Assembly: GCF_900156455.1 (NCBI RefSeq)
Contig: NZ_FTNQ01000002.1
Location: forward strand, 891,660 to 955,659
Reading direction: 5' to 3'
From: Microbacterium sp. RURRCA19A
GTDB taxonomy: Bacteria; Actinomycetota; Actinomycetes; Actinomycetales; Microbacteriaceae
Length of the DNA stretch: 64,000 bases
Shown: in pieces, positions 36,176 to 44,867 of the stretch
Layout: each line of letters begins with the position of its first letter
Position numbering within the stretch: the first letter of the stretch is position 1
Translations under genes and position numbers: made by a program
The notes under the pieces: model-generated
Told to the model about the DNA's origin: nothing
What the model saw: the letters and a program-made list of their open reading frames with translations, nothing else
Databases searched by the model: none

Positions 36176-37081
36176 GTGAGTCGTCGTGACATGATCCTGG
36201 CCGCCGCGGTGGCCTCCGCCTGGGGCTTCAACTTCCTCGTCATCGACTGGGGGATGCCGGGCATCCCGCCGCTGCTGTTCGTCGCGATCCGCTTCGCCGT
36301 CGTCGCGGCGTTCGCCGTCGTGGTGCCCCGGCCGGTGGCATCCTGGAGCACGATCGTGGGCGTCGGGCTGTTCATGAGCCTCGGGCAGTTCGGGCTGCTG
36401 TACACCTCGCTCGCGCTCGGTCTCCAGCCGGGTCTCGCGGCACTGCTGCTGCAGGCGCAGGCGGTGTTCACCGTCGTGATCGCCGCCGGCGTGCTCCGCG
36501 AGCGGCCGACGCCCGGTCAGACGGCGGGCGTCGCGATCGGGGTCGCGGGCCTCGCCGCCGTCGCCCTCGGCCGCGGGGGGAATGCGCCCGCCCTCGCCGT
36601 GGTGCTCGCGCTCGCCGCGGCGCTGTCGTGGGCCGTCGGCAACGTCATCTCTCGGCGGGCGGGGGTCGTCGCGGGGCGCGGCCGCCTCGGCGCCCTGTCG
36701 CTCACGGTGTGGTCGGCGCTCGTGGTGCCGGTTCCGGCGCTGGTGCTCGCGTTCGCCGTCGAGGGGCCGTCTGCGATCACCGCCGGCCTCGCGTCGTTCG
36801 GCTGGTCGGCCGCGCTGTCGACGCTGTACACCGCAGGCCTCTGCACACTCGCCGGCTACGCGATCTTCAACGGCCTGCTGGCGCGCAATCCGTCCGCGGC
36901 GGTCGTCCCCTGGGTGCTCCTCGCGCCGGTGGTCGCCATGGTCTCGGCGGCCCTCCTGCTCGGCCAGATCCCGGCGCCCGCCGAAGTGATCGGGGGAGTG
37001 CTGCTCGTGGGCGGCGTCCTGGTGACGACGGTCGGTGTCCGATTGCGTCATGTGTCACCGGCGGGTGCGCAGGATGGATAA
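36176..37081 (+). CDS. EamA-family (DMT superfamily) metabolite exporter
   Basis: 301 aa with about ten membrane helices in two EamA halves (MILAAAVASAWGFNFLVIDWGMPGIPPLLFVAIRFAVV, and GNVISRRAGVVAGRGRLGALSLTVW for the second half). RhaT/YdcZ-type relatives export amino acids or other metabolites; the substrate here is not evident. I take the GTG at 36176. TGGACT lies 6 nt upstream and there is no Shine-Dalgarno, a weak leaderless pattern. An ATG at 36191 and a GTG at 36125 are alternatives. Divergent from the LysR regulator. Confidence 0.88.
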   Translation: MSRRDMILAAAVASAWGFNFLVIDWGMPGIPPLLFVAIRFAVVAAFAVVVPRPVASWSTIVGVGLFMSLGQFGLLYTSLALGLQPGLAALLLQAQAVFTVVIAAGVLRERPTPGQTAGVAIGVAGLAAVALGRGGNAPALAVVLALAAALSWAVGNVISRRAGVVAGRGRLGALSLTVWSALVVPVPALVLAFAVEGPSAITAGLASFGWSAALSTLYTAGLCTLAGYAIFNGLLARNPSAAVVPWVLLAPVVAMVSAALLLGQIPAPAEVIGGVLLVGGVLVTTVGVRLRHVSPAGAQDG

Positions 37082-37100
37082 AGTCTGACCGGGAGGGCCG

Positions 37101-37739
37101 GTGAAACGCGTCGCACTCGTCGATGACCACGACTTGGTCGGCCTCGCCCTGCGCAACCTCCTCGACGGCTCCGCGCAGCTCGCCTTCACCCGTCACGAGC
37201 AGACCGTCCCCGCCATGACGCGGCACGTCCGCGACGCGGACCTCGTCCTGCTCGACCTCAGCCTGCGCGACGGCAGTACTCCGCAGGACAACGTCGAGGC
37301 TCTGCGCCGATGGGGAACGCACGTCCTCGTGCTCACCTCGGCCGAGAACCCCTTCCTCGTCCGGGAGGCCTCCCGTACCGCCGCCCTGGGGATCGCGCGG
37401 AAGTCGCTCCCGGGGAACGATCTGCTCGCCGCGATCCTCGAGGCCGCCGACGGGCACCACGTGCCGACGACCGAGTGGGCGTCCGCGCTCGACTCCGACC
37501 CGGGACTCACCGCCGCACCTCTGACCGAGCGCGAGCGTGAGGTGCTGTCGCTCTACGCCTCCGGCATGGGGGCCCGCGAGGTCGCCGCGGCCCTGTGGGT
37601 GAGCGAGAACACCGTGAACGACCACCTTCGGCGGATCAAGGGTGTCTACCAGCGGCTCGGCCGTCCGGCCCCGAACAAGGTCGACCTCTACCGCCGGGGC
37701 ATCGAGGACGGGTTCCTCCCGGTGCCGCGCCGTGACTGA
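37101..37739 (+). CDS. LuxR-family response regulator
   Basis: 212 aa. Receiver domain (1-120) with acidic pocket VALVDDHD and phosphate acceptor Asp in ADLVLLDLSLRDGS; LuxR/FixJ helix-turn-helix (about 145-200) with LTEREREVLSLYASGMGAREVAAALWVSENTVNDHLRRI. GTG start with GGGAGG 4-5 nt upstream. It is coupled to the following histidine kinase, which starts 8 bp before its stop. The receiver continues with IARKSLPGNDLLAAI, so the conserved lysine is present. Targets are unknown; the convergent glycosyltransferase-chitinase pair is a possible one. Confidence 0.92.
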   Translation: MKRVALVDDHDLVGLALRNLLDGSAQLAFTRHEQTVPAMTRHVRDADLVLLDLSLRDGSTPQDNVEALRRWGTHVLVLTSAENPFLVREASRTAALGIARKSLPGNDLLAAILEAADGHHVPTTEWASALDSDPGLTAAPLTEREREVLSLYASGMGAREVAAALWVSENTVNDHLRRIKGVYQRLGRPAPNKVDLYRRGIEDGFLPVPRRD

Positions 37740-40014
37740 GCCGCGCGTCGAGTCCGCCGTCGAGGCGACGCGGCGGGCGCTGCTGCTCGGGGTGGCGGTG
37801 TCGATCCTCGCCTCCGCCGCCGTCGCCGTCCTGGTCGTGTCCACCGTCAATGAAGCGACGGCTCCGGCGTGGTGGTCGGCGTGGATGGTCGGCGGGTTCG
37901 GTGCGCTCACGCTCGCCGGTGGTGTCGCCGCGATCATGGGCGCGACCGCGGGGCGACGGGTCTCCCGGATCGCGGCCGTCGCGTTCGCGGCCGCCGTCGT
38001 GGTCTATCCCTTCGCGGGCTTCGCCGTGATGGATGCCGGAAGCTCCGGCACCGTCCCGTGGCTGCTCACCGCGGTCTCGGCGCCGTCACTGGCGATCCTC
38101 GTGGCCGGCGGGTGGCGGTGGACGGCGGCGTTCCTCTCGATGTGGACGGTCGTCATCGTCCTGTCCCGCAGCGTTCTCGGCGGCTACTCGCTCACCGGAC
38201 TCGCCAACGACACCCAGGCCCTGCTCTCCGCCGTGACCACGTGCGCCGTGGCCGACATCGCCCTGCGCACGGCCGTTCACGTCGATCGCGCGGCCGTGCG
38301 CGCGGCGGCGGCGGCGGTGGTCGAGGCGGGGGAGCGCGCGCGGTTGTCGGCCCGATCCCGCGCCGCCGCGTTCGTGCACGACGAGGTCCTCGCGGCATTG
38401 CGCGGGGTCGCCGACGCGACGCCCGGGTCGGAGGATGCCGTCCTCCACCAGGCGGCCCGCGCCACCGCGTCGGTGCGGGCGCATCCGCCGTCGTCCGACC
38501 TCGTCGCGCGTGTCACGGCGCTCGCCGAGGAGGCCGGGGCGCGGGTCCGCGCGGAGCGCCCCCCGGGCGCGGCGACGTGCTCGCCGGAGGTCACCGATGC
38601 CCTCGTCGCCGCGACCGCTCAGGCTCTCGACAACGCCCGTCGGCACGCCCCGGGCGCCGATGTGAGGGTGACGATCTCCGTCGAGCCGGCGGGAGGACGC
38701 ATCGAGGTCGCCGACGACGGCCCGGGCTTCACTCCCGAGAACGTGCGCGCCAACCGCCTGGGACTCGCCATGACGGTCCTCGGCGTGCCGGCCGAGATTC
38801 CGGGGATGCGGGCGGAGGTCGAGAGCGCGCCCGGCGGGGGCACGCGGGTACGGCTTCGTTGGGCGGCCGACGAGCCTCCCGTCCCGACCTCCTCGACACC
38901 TCCGGGGTGGACGGTCCGCACGCGCGAAGGCCTGGTGGGGGCGATCTTCGTCGTCACGCAGACGGCGGTGGGTCTTGCCGCGGCGTTCCAAGCCGGGATC
39001 GGCGGGGCGGGGGTGGTGTCTCTGGCGATGCTCGCGATCCTGCTCGTCCTCACCGCGATCGTGGGGCGTGCTCGTGACGGGGTCTCGCGTCTGCGTGCGC
39101 TGGCCATCGTCATGGTATTGAGCGGGTGCGTCGCGGTCGGGATCTCCAGCATCCCGGCGCCGATCAGCTACGGATCGGCGTGGTTCGTGACCGCGTCGGC
39201 GTTCGTCGCGGTCGCCCTCGCCCTGCGGGACCGCGGCGGAGTCGCCCTGATCGGCGGGGGCATGCTGCTCGCGCTCCTGGCGGCCGACGCGGTCGTGCGC
39301 AGCGCCGATCTGCAGCAGATGCTGGGGATCGGCACCCGCGTCGCGACCATGGTGGGCCTCAGCGTTGTGTTCGTCGCGGTGCTCCGTCGACTGCGGGCCT
39401 CGGCGGCCGCGCAAGCCGAGGCCCGCGTCGGGTCGGCCCGTCGTGCCGCCTGGGACGCCGCGGCGCACGCCGAGCTCGTGGCCCACCTCACCGAGGTCGA
39501 CGTGTACGCCCGGCCGCTCCTGGAGCACGTCGTGCGCGTCGGGACGGTCACCGATGACGACCGTCGCCATGCGCGGGCGATCGAGGGGCGCCTCCGCGAC
39601 GGCTATCGCGCCGGCCGCCTGCACGGACACGGGATCGCGGATGCCGCGATGCAGGCGCGGCTGCGCGGCGTCGACGTCGTCCTGCTCGACGACGGCGGCT
39701 CCCCCGGACGCGCGGAGACCTGGGTGCCGGACTTCGCCGCGGTCGTGCGCGTTCGATTGGAGACGGCAGAGCACCGGGTCGTCGTGCGGGTGCTGCCGCC
39801 CGGGCGTCTCGCGCTCGCCCACGTCGTCGCCGACGGGCGCCTGACGACCTACCCCGCCGCGGGTGCCGGTTGCGCGCCGACGCGCCCCGCGGGCCCGCCG
39901 CTCACCGCCACCCCGCCCGCCGCGGGCGCGTCGCCCGCTGCGGAGGCGTCGCCCGCGGAGGCGTCGCCCGCGGCGGGGTCGGCCGTGCCCTCGATCGGTG
40001 TCCACGGCGAGTAG
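37732..40014 (+). CDS. Unusual sensor histidine kinase with ATPase core between two membrane regions
   Basis: 760 aa, GTG start overlapping the regulator stop. Residues about 15-185 hold several membrane helices. A coiled segment leads to AAAFVHDEVLAALRG (His near 215), an HisKA_3-like phosphoacceptor. The ATP-binding domain has the N box ATAQALDNARRHA (near 296) and the G box VADDGPGFTPENVRANRLGLAM, ending near 385. Instead of stopping there, the protein continues with a second set of about five helices (about 402-556) and a cytoplasmic part of about 150 aa (RRAAWDAAAHAELVAHLTEVDVYARPLLEHVV), which looks like a degenerate dimerisation domain without an ATPase. The last 55 residues are low-complexity Pro/Ala and overlap the convergent GH18 gene. 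Confidence 0.82.
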   Translation: MTEPRVESAVEATRRALLLGVAVSILASAAVAVLVVSTVNEATAPAWWSAWMVGGFGALTLAGGVAAIMGATAGRRVSRIAAVAFAAAVVVYPFAGFAVMDAGSSGTVPWLLTAVSAPSLAILVAGGWRWTAAFLSMWTVVIVLSRSVLGGYSLTGLANDTQALLSAVTTCAVADIALRTAVHVDRAAVRAAAAAVVEAGERARLSARSRAAAFVHDEVLAALRGVADATPGSEDAVLHQAARATASVRAHPPSSDLVARVTALAEEAGARVRAERPPGAATCSPEVTDALVAATAQALDNARRHAPGADVRVTISVEPAGGRIEVADDGPGFTPENVRANRLGLAMTVLGVPAEIPGMRAEVESAPGGGTRVRLRWAADEPPVPTSSTPPGWTVRTREGLVGAIFVVTQTAVGLAAAFQAGIGGAGVVSLAMLAILLVLTAIVGRARDGVSRLRALAIVMVLSGCVAVGISSIPAPISYGSAWFVTASAFVAVALALRDRGGVALIGGGMLLALLAADAVVRSADLQQMLGIGTRVATMVGLSVVFVAVLRRLRASAAAQAEARVGSARRAAWDAAAHAELVAHLTEVDVYARPLLEHVVRVGTVTDDDRRHARAIEGRLRDGYRAGRLHGHGIADAAMQARLRGVDVVLLDDGGSPGRAETWVPDFAAVVRVRLETAEHRVVVRVLPPGRLALAHVVADGRLTTYPAAGAGCAPTRPAGPPLTATPPAAGASPAAEASPAEASPAAGSAVPSIGVHGE

Positions 40015-41507
40015 TCGCGGTCGAGGATCGAACGGGCCGGGTTCTGGCCGCGCGACCACCACTTGGCCTCGTACCCGGTGCCGTCGACCATCACGCGGTC
40101 GCCCTGGTTGTAGAGGGTCGTGGCATCCCATTCCGGATACGTGTTCGCGGGGAGCTGCGGCAGTCGGAAGGGCTGATCGGATGCCAGCACCGGACCGATG
40201 TAGCTCCAGGCGGCCGCCCCGGTGTCGAGCGTCGGATCGTCGGGCGCGTTCCCGCCCTGGTTCCACCATTTCGCGACGTACACGGAGCCGTGCCAGACCA
40301 CCTTCACCCCGGCCGAGTAGAACGTGGTCGAGTTCCAGATCGGGTACGGGCTGGTCTTCGGGTCGTCTTCGAGGATCGGCGGATCGGTCTCGACGCTCGC
40401 GTGGGCCACCCGCCCGAGGTACCCGTTCGACAGAACCCCGGCGAACGTCTCGTCGCCCTGGTCGATGCCGCTGCAGCGCGTCGAGACCGTCCCCGTGAAG
40501 GGGTAGTTCGGTCCGCACGTGTGGTCGCGGTTGATCGACCACATCGACAGGCGCGCGATCCCGCGTTCACTCGCGAAGGCCGCGAACGCCCGGGCGTCAT
40601 CGAGGGTGAACGTCTCCGTCGGGACGTCGTTGAGTCCGATCATCGGGGTCGCACCCATCAGCTCCCACACCCCTCCGGGCGGAAGGTCCAGGCCCGCGTC
40701 GTCCCACAGAGTGCGGAGCTGCGAGGCCGTGGCATCCAGGGCGTGCGTCGAGATGTCGACGAGATTCTTCGGATCCTGGATGCCGTAGTTCATCGTCATG
40801 GCGTTGACCCCGGCCAGCTTCACCCCCGCGCGGAGCATGCCGGCGATGAGGTCCCGACCATCGGTGGTGAGGCCGTCGGGGGCGACGGGGAGCGTGAGCC
40901 AGACGGCGAGGGGGTGGTCCGCCGGTCGGGCGCCCTGCAGGCGGGCGATCGCGTTGGCGCGTCGCGACCACGACGACCGGTCGGCGAGGGTCTTGCCCTC
41001 GATGTCGAGGTCGATCGTGTCGATGCCGTAGCGGTCGACGACCGCGCCGTACGCCTTCGCGGCATCCACGGAGGTCGTGCACGCGACGGCCAGATCGGTG
41101 TTGATCGCGCCCCCGAACGAGACCGTCACGGGATGCCCCTCCCGGCGCATCCGTTCGATCCGACGGTCCAGGTCGAAGCGGGTCGCGGCGTCGTCGAGCG
41201 TGTACGTCTTGCCCCACGTCGGGGTGCAGTCGGTGTCGCCGGCGGCGACCACGAACGCCAGGACCGCGCCACCCGGTGCCGCGGCGAGCTCGTCGTCCGC
41301 CAGCTCCGCACCCTGGTCCAGGGTCACGTCGTAGTACCCGGCGTACCACCGCTGGTCCACCGGTGTGCCCGTAGCGCCGAACGAGATCGGGGGAGCGACC
41401 GCGGCGACACCGACCGCGACGAGCCCGAGGCCCCCGAGCACACTGACGGCGAGGCGGAGCCACGACACCCGGCGTCCGCCGAAGCGTGTCCGCGGCCGGG
41501 CGCTCAT
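39849..41507 (-). CDS. GH18 (chitinase-like) protein with two carbohydrate-binding modules
   Basis: 552 aa. N-terminal membrane helix or signal anchor (about 16-40). The GH18 catalytic motif DTIDLDIE is complete (Asp163, Asp166, Asp168, Glu170), with WYAGYYDV and VTVSFGGA as typical strands. Two CBM5/12-like modules follow: YPIWNSTTFYSAGVKVVWHGSVYVAKWWNQ (about 395-430) and YPEWDATTLYNQGDRVMVDGTGYEAKWWSRG (about 455-490). The C-terminus is an Ala/Gly/Asp/Pro tail. The start overlaps the glycosyltransferase stop (ATGA), so the hydrolase is co-made with a polysaccharide synthase. The 3' end overlaps the kinase gene by 166 bp on the other strand. Confidence 0.9.
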   Translation of the reverse strand: MSARPRTRFGGRRVSWLRLAVSVLGGLGLVAVGVAAVAPPISFGATGTPVDQRWYAGYYDVTLDQGAELADDELAAAPGGAVLAFVVAAGDTDCTPTWGKTYTLDDAATRFDLDRRIERMRREGHPVTVSFGGAINTDLAVACTTSVDAAKAYGAVVDRYGIDTIDLDIEGKTLADRSSWSRRANAIARLQGARPADHPLAVWLTLPVAPDGLTTDGRDLIAGMLRAGVKLAGVNAMTMNYGIQDPKNLVDISTHALDATASQLRTLWDDAGLDLPPGGVWELMGATPMIGLNDVPTETFTLDDARAFAAFASERGIARLSMWSINRDHTCGPNYPFTGTVSTRCSGIDQGDETFAGVLSNGYLGRVAHASVETDPPILEDDPKTSPYPIWNSTTFYSAGVKVVWHGSVYVAKWWNQGGNAPDDPTLDTGAAAWSYIGPVLASDQPFRLPQLPANTYPEWDATTLYNQGDRVMVDGTGYEAKWWSRGQNPARSILDRDYSPWTPIEGTADPAAGDASAGDASAAGDAPAAGGVAVSGGPAGRVGAQPAPAAG

Positions 41508-43687
41508 GCGCTCACCGGCTCGATCAGGCCGTCGTCGAGCACGCGGCGCCATGCCGGCACCGTCGTGTCGGCCGCGGCGGCGGGACGGCGATCGGTCGGC
41601 ACCCAGATCCATTCCAGCCACCCGTTCCACAGGTCCGACACCGCGGCCCGCATCCCGATCAGCCGGATCAGCGCCTCTCCCACGCAGACGGCGGTGAAGA
41701 CGGCGAAGGCCGCCGCGATCCACGACCCGCCCTGGATCGAGCGGACCGCCACGACCACGGCCCCTCCGGCGATGATCAGCGGGGCGGCGATGAGGAGGGC
41801 GCCCGCGGGTGTCCGGTCGCCCTGCTTCGGCGTGCGGGCGAAGGCGACGCGCTGTCCCGTGAAGGCCTGAGCGATCGAGCCCGCGGTCCCGGCGATGTTC
41901 ACGGCCACCAACAACAGGTTCAAGCCGTAGACGCCGAAGATGTCGCGCCGCCGGTACCCGAGGACGCGGAGGTCGTGGGCCATCTCGATGAAGTACGGGA
42001 GAGCCATGACCATCAGCGTGACGCTGACCAACTCGCCGTTGAGGGGGACCACGGTCAGCAGGATGATGAGCGCCGCGGTCACCCAGGCGATCGAGCCGAG
42101 GTAATTGGCCCGCAACAGGATCTCGGACAGACGCATCGGGTGCCCCGCGGCACGTCGGGCCACAGCCGTCCGCCAGAGAGCCGACAGCACGAGCAGCCCA
42201 CCGTTGGCCCATCGCCGTCGCTGAACCGCCAGGGTGCCGAAGTCGGGCGGGGTGGAGCTGTAGCTCAACCGCTCGGGATAGTTCACGAGCGTCCACCCGT
42301 CGGCGATGACGTCGATGCTGGACTCGGTGTCCTCGATGACGGTGCGTCCGCGGATGAAACGGACGACGTCGCGGCCGTCCACGGCCTCCACCGTGCGCAG
42401 ATCCTCGAGCAGGGCCCAGCGGATGACGGCGTTCGCCCCCACCCAGAACGTGGCGTCGAAGGCCGTCAGGCCCTGGTGCACGATGTGCTGGACATCGGTG
42501 GTCGCGCCCGCGAGGCGTTCGAGGCTGCTGCGCCGACCGCGATACGCGGAGTACGGGGTCTGAATGATCCCCACGCGTTCGTTGCCCGGCTGTTCCAGGG
42601 CGTAGACCAGGCGGGCCGCGTATTCGGGCAGCAGGATCGAGTCGGCATCGAGCGTGATCACGGCGTCGCAGCTCGGGACGTCGAGGGTGTGCGGGACGCC
42701 GTCGAGGTCGTGCAGCTCGTGCACGCCGCCGACGAGGGCCAGGTAGGCGTTGAGGTTGGCCGCCTTCGTCGGCTCGTGCGACGGTTCGCGGAAGCGCTTG
42801 CGCTCGAACACCGTCACCTCGGCGCTGAAGATCCGCACCAGGCGGTGCGCCAGCGAACGGACTCGAGCGGGACTCAACGCCTGGTCGCCGTCGTCATCCG
42901 CTTCGTCGAGGGCGGCGGCCATCGCGCCCAGCTCGTCGGCGAGGGACTCCAGGACACTCTCGGCGAAGAACGTCTCGACGTGCCCGTCGCGCGGTTCCAC
43001 GTCGGCCCTGCTGCGGACCCACCAGGATGCCATGTGGTAGGCGGCGGCCACGGCACTGCGAGCCTCGGTCACGGAATCCGTCCCGGTGCGCTCGAACGCC
43101 TCACGGGCGAGCTCGAGGGGGCCGGACAGCTCCAGGCTGATCTCGTCGATGATCGCCCGGGTGCGGGCGAGTCGGTCGACGATCTCGGGGTCGTCGCTCG
43201 GAGGGTCGTCGAGGAGCAGCACGACGCGGAGGTCGGGGACCTCCTGCAGAGCGACCGACCACAGCGCCATCCGGACGTAGGCGGGATCCTCTCCGTAGGA
43301 GGGCAGGAGCGCGAGGACGCGGAGGTCGTCCCGGTCGAAGCGCTCGTCGATGTCCGCGCGTCGCGCCCGACGATGCGCCGCCATGCGCGGCAGCGCGCCG
43401 ACACGGGCGAGGAGATACATGCTCGACGAGAAGGTCAGGGCGGCCACCGAGACGAGGAAGACCACCGTCCCGATCAAGTGCCACGTGTCCGTGAGGGCGT
43501 CGCCGCGGGAGAGCGTGACCACGACCGTCGTCATGTAGAGGAGCCAGAGTCCGACGGTGGCCACGAGCGCCACGCGCGACCGGACGATCGTCGCGGGCGA
43601 AGGCCGGGGGTGCAGAGCTCCGGGCGTGGGGTCGAGCGGGCCTCTCGGGCGACGTCGACGCGGAGTTTTCGGGCGGGCACGTTTCAT
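41504..43687 (-). CDS. Processive GT2 family glycosyltransferase, membrane polysaccharide synthase
   Basis: 727 aa. Two N-terminal helices (about 29-90), then a GT2 domain with LALLPSYGEDPAYVRMALWSVALQ, the metal motif in VITLDADSILLPEY, the acceptor region FIRGRTVIEDTESSIDVI, and the product-exit motif QRRRW (in LAVQRRRWANGGLLVL). Four or five C-terminal helices follow. The QxxRW motif and membrane layout match synthases of cellulose, chitin, hyaluronan or PNAG type. The sugar is unknown; the coupled GH18 enzyme hints at an N-acetylglucosamine-containing polymer. I chose ATG 43687 (AGGAG 11 nt upstream); an ATG at 43768 would add 27 residues. Confidence 0.87.
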   Translation of the reverse strand: MKRARPKTPRRRRPRGPLDPTPGALHPRPSPATIVRSRVALVATVGLWLLYMTTVVVTLSRGDALTDTWHLIGTVVFLVSVAALTFSSSMYLLARVGALPRMAAHRRARRADIDERFDRDDLRVLALLPSYGEDPAYVRMALWSVALQEVPDLRVVLLLDDPPSDDPEIVDRLARTRAIIDEISLELSGPLELAREAFERTGTDSVTEARSAVAAAYHMASWWVRSRADVEPRDGHVETFFAESVLESLADELGAMAAALDEADDDGDQALSPARVRSLAHRLVRIFSAEVTVFERKRFREPSHEPTKAANLNAYLALVGGVHELHDLDGVPHTLDVPSCDAVITLDADSILLPEYAARLVYALEQPGNERVGIIQTPYSAYRGRRSSLERLAGATTDVQHIVHQGLTAFDATFWVGANAVIRWALLEDLRTVEAVDGRDVVRFIRGRTVIEDTESSIDVIADGWTLVNYPERLSYSSTPPDFGTLAVQRRRWANGGLLVLSALWRTAVARRAAGHPMRLSEILLRANYLGSIAWVTAALIILLTVVPLNGELVSVTLMVMALPYFIEMAHDLRVLGYRRRDIFGVYGLNLLLVAVNIAGTAGSIAQAFTGQRVAFARTPKQGDRTPAGALLIAAPLIIAGGAVVVAVRSIQGGSWIAAAFAVFTAVCVGEALIRLIGMRAAVSDLWNGWLEWIWVPTDRRPAAAADTTVPAWRRVLDDGLIEPVSA

Positions 43688-43883
43688 CGGTGATCGGGCT
43701 CCTTGCTCGCGGGTTGCTGAGGCACGCGGCGGTGGATCACCCACCTCGGGCAGGCGGGTATCGCTCATCGTGCCAATACCCCGGCGGTCCATGCGGCCGC
43801 ATCGACCCCCTATTCCGGTGGTTCTCTTCACCCCCGAAATCGTCCGGTCCCCAGGTCGATCTCGTCCGTATCGCCGGGAGGAC

Positions 43884-43889
43884 TAGGCT
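43884..43889 (+). promoter_or_regulatory. -10 hexamer of pheA (leaderless)
   Basis: TAGGCT lies exactly 6 nt before the GTG start of pheA, with no Shine-Dalgarno between. The same hexamer and spacing occur at the DUF2470 gene. Confidence 0.65.
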
Positions 43890-43895
43890 GAGCCG

Positions 43896-44858
43896 GTGCT
43901 GCCCGACACCGACACCGTGCCCGCCCGCCGTACCTACAGCTACCTGGGGCCTGCCGGAACGTTCACCGAGGCGGCACTGGCGCAGGTGCCCGAGGCCCGC
44001 GACCAGGTCTGGCGCCCCGTCCGCAACGTCGCCGAGGCGCTCGCCGACGTCATCGAAGGCCGATCGGATGCCGCGATGATCGCGATCGAGAACTCGGTGG
44101 ACGGCGGTGTCTCCACGACGCAGGACGCCCTCGCGACCGTGCCGGGACTGCGGATCGTGGGCGAGTACCTGGTGCCGGTGAACTTCGTGCTCGTCGGTCG
44201 CCGCGGGGCGACCCTCGCCGACGTCTCGCTCGTCGCGGCCCACCCCGTCGCCTACGGACAGTGCCTCGGCTGGCTGCGCGACCACCTCCCCGCGCACGCG
44301 CACCTGCCGGCCTCGAGCAATGTCGCGAGCGCCCTCGGCGTCCTCGACGGCTCGAGCGGAGCGGATGCCGCGATCGCGGCGCCCGGTATCGTCGCGCATC
44401 ATGAGGTCGAGGTGCTCGCGGAGGAGATCGGCGACAACCCGAACGCGGTGACCCGCTTCGTCCTCGTCAGCCGGACCGTCGCTCCCGCGCCCCCGACCGG
44501 CGCCGACAAGACCTCGCTCATCGTCGAACTGCCCGAGGATCACCCCGGTGCGCTGCTGGAACTGCTCGAGCAGTTCGCGACCCGGGGCATCAACCTGAGC
44601 CTGCTGGCATCCCGTCCCATCGGCGACGCGCTCGGCCGGTACCGGTTCGTGATCGACGCCGACGGGCACGTGCAGGACGAACGGATGGCCGACGCGCTGC
44701 TGGGCCTGCGGCGTTTCAGCCCCAAGGTGATCTTCCTCGGGTCGTACGCGCGCGCCGACCGGGCGATCGTGCGCTACCCGCAGCGGTATTCCGACGACGT
44801 CTTCGTCGAGGCGCGCGACTGGCTGCGAGGCCTGCTCAGCGGCGAGCCCGACGCGTAA
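43896..44858 (+). CDS. pheA: Prephenate dehydratase
   Basis: 320 aa monofunctional prephenate dehydratase for phenylalanine synthesis. YSYLGPAGTFTEAAL, IAIENSVDGGVSTTQDAL and the catalytic TRF motif (NPNAVTRFVLVS) are intact. A C-terminal ACT domain (TSLIVELPEDHPGALLELLEQFATRGINLSLLASRP) would give feedback control by phenylalanine. The GTG at 43896 is chosen because TAGGCT sits 6 nt upstream, as in leaderless genes. It is a single gene; the stop is 9 bp from the convergent LLM oxidoreductase. Confidence 0.96.
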   Translation: MLPDTDTVPARRTYSYLGPAGTFTEAALAQVPEARDQVWRPVRNVAEALADVIEGRSDAAMIAIENSVDGGVSTTQDALATVPGLRIVGEYLVPVNFVLVGRRGATLADVSLVAAHPVAYGQCLGWLRDHLPAHAHLPASSNVASALGVLDGSSGADAAIAAPGIVAHHEVEVLAEEIGDNPNAVTRFVLVSRTVAPAPPTGADKTSLIVELPEDHPGALLELLEQFATRGINLSLLASRPIGDALGRYRFVIDADGHVQDERMADALLGLRRFSPKVIFLGSYARADRAIVRYPQRYSDDVFVEARDWLRGLLSGEPDA

Positions 44859-44867
44859 CCCGGGTCG

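Noticed and set aside
37642..37731. Kinase start inside the response-regulator gene (37642).
   Set aside because: It would give a 98-bp overlap and an Arg/Ser-rich shadow peptide. The GTG at 37732 fits the membrane topology and coupling.
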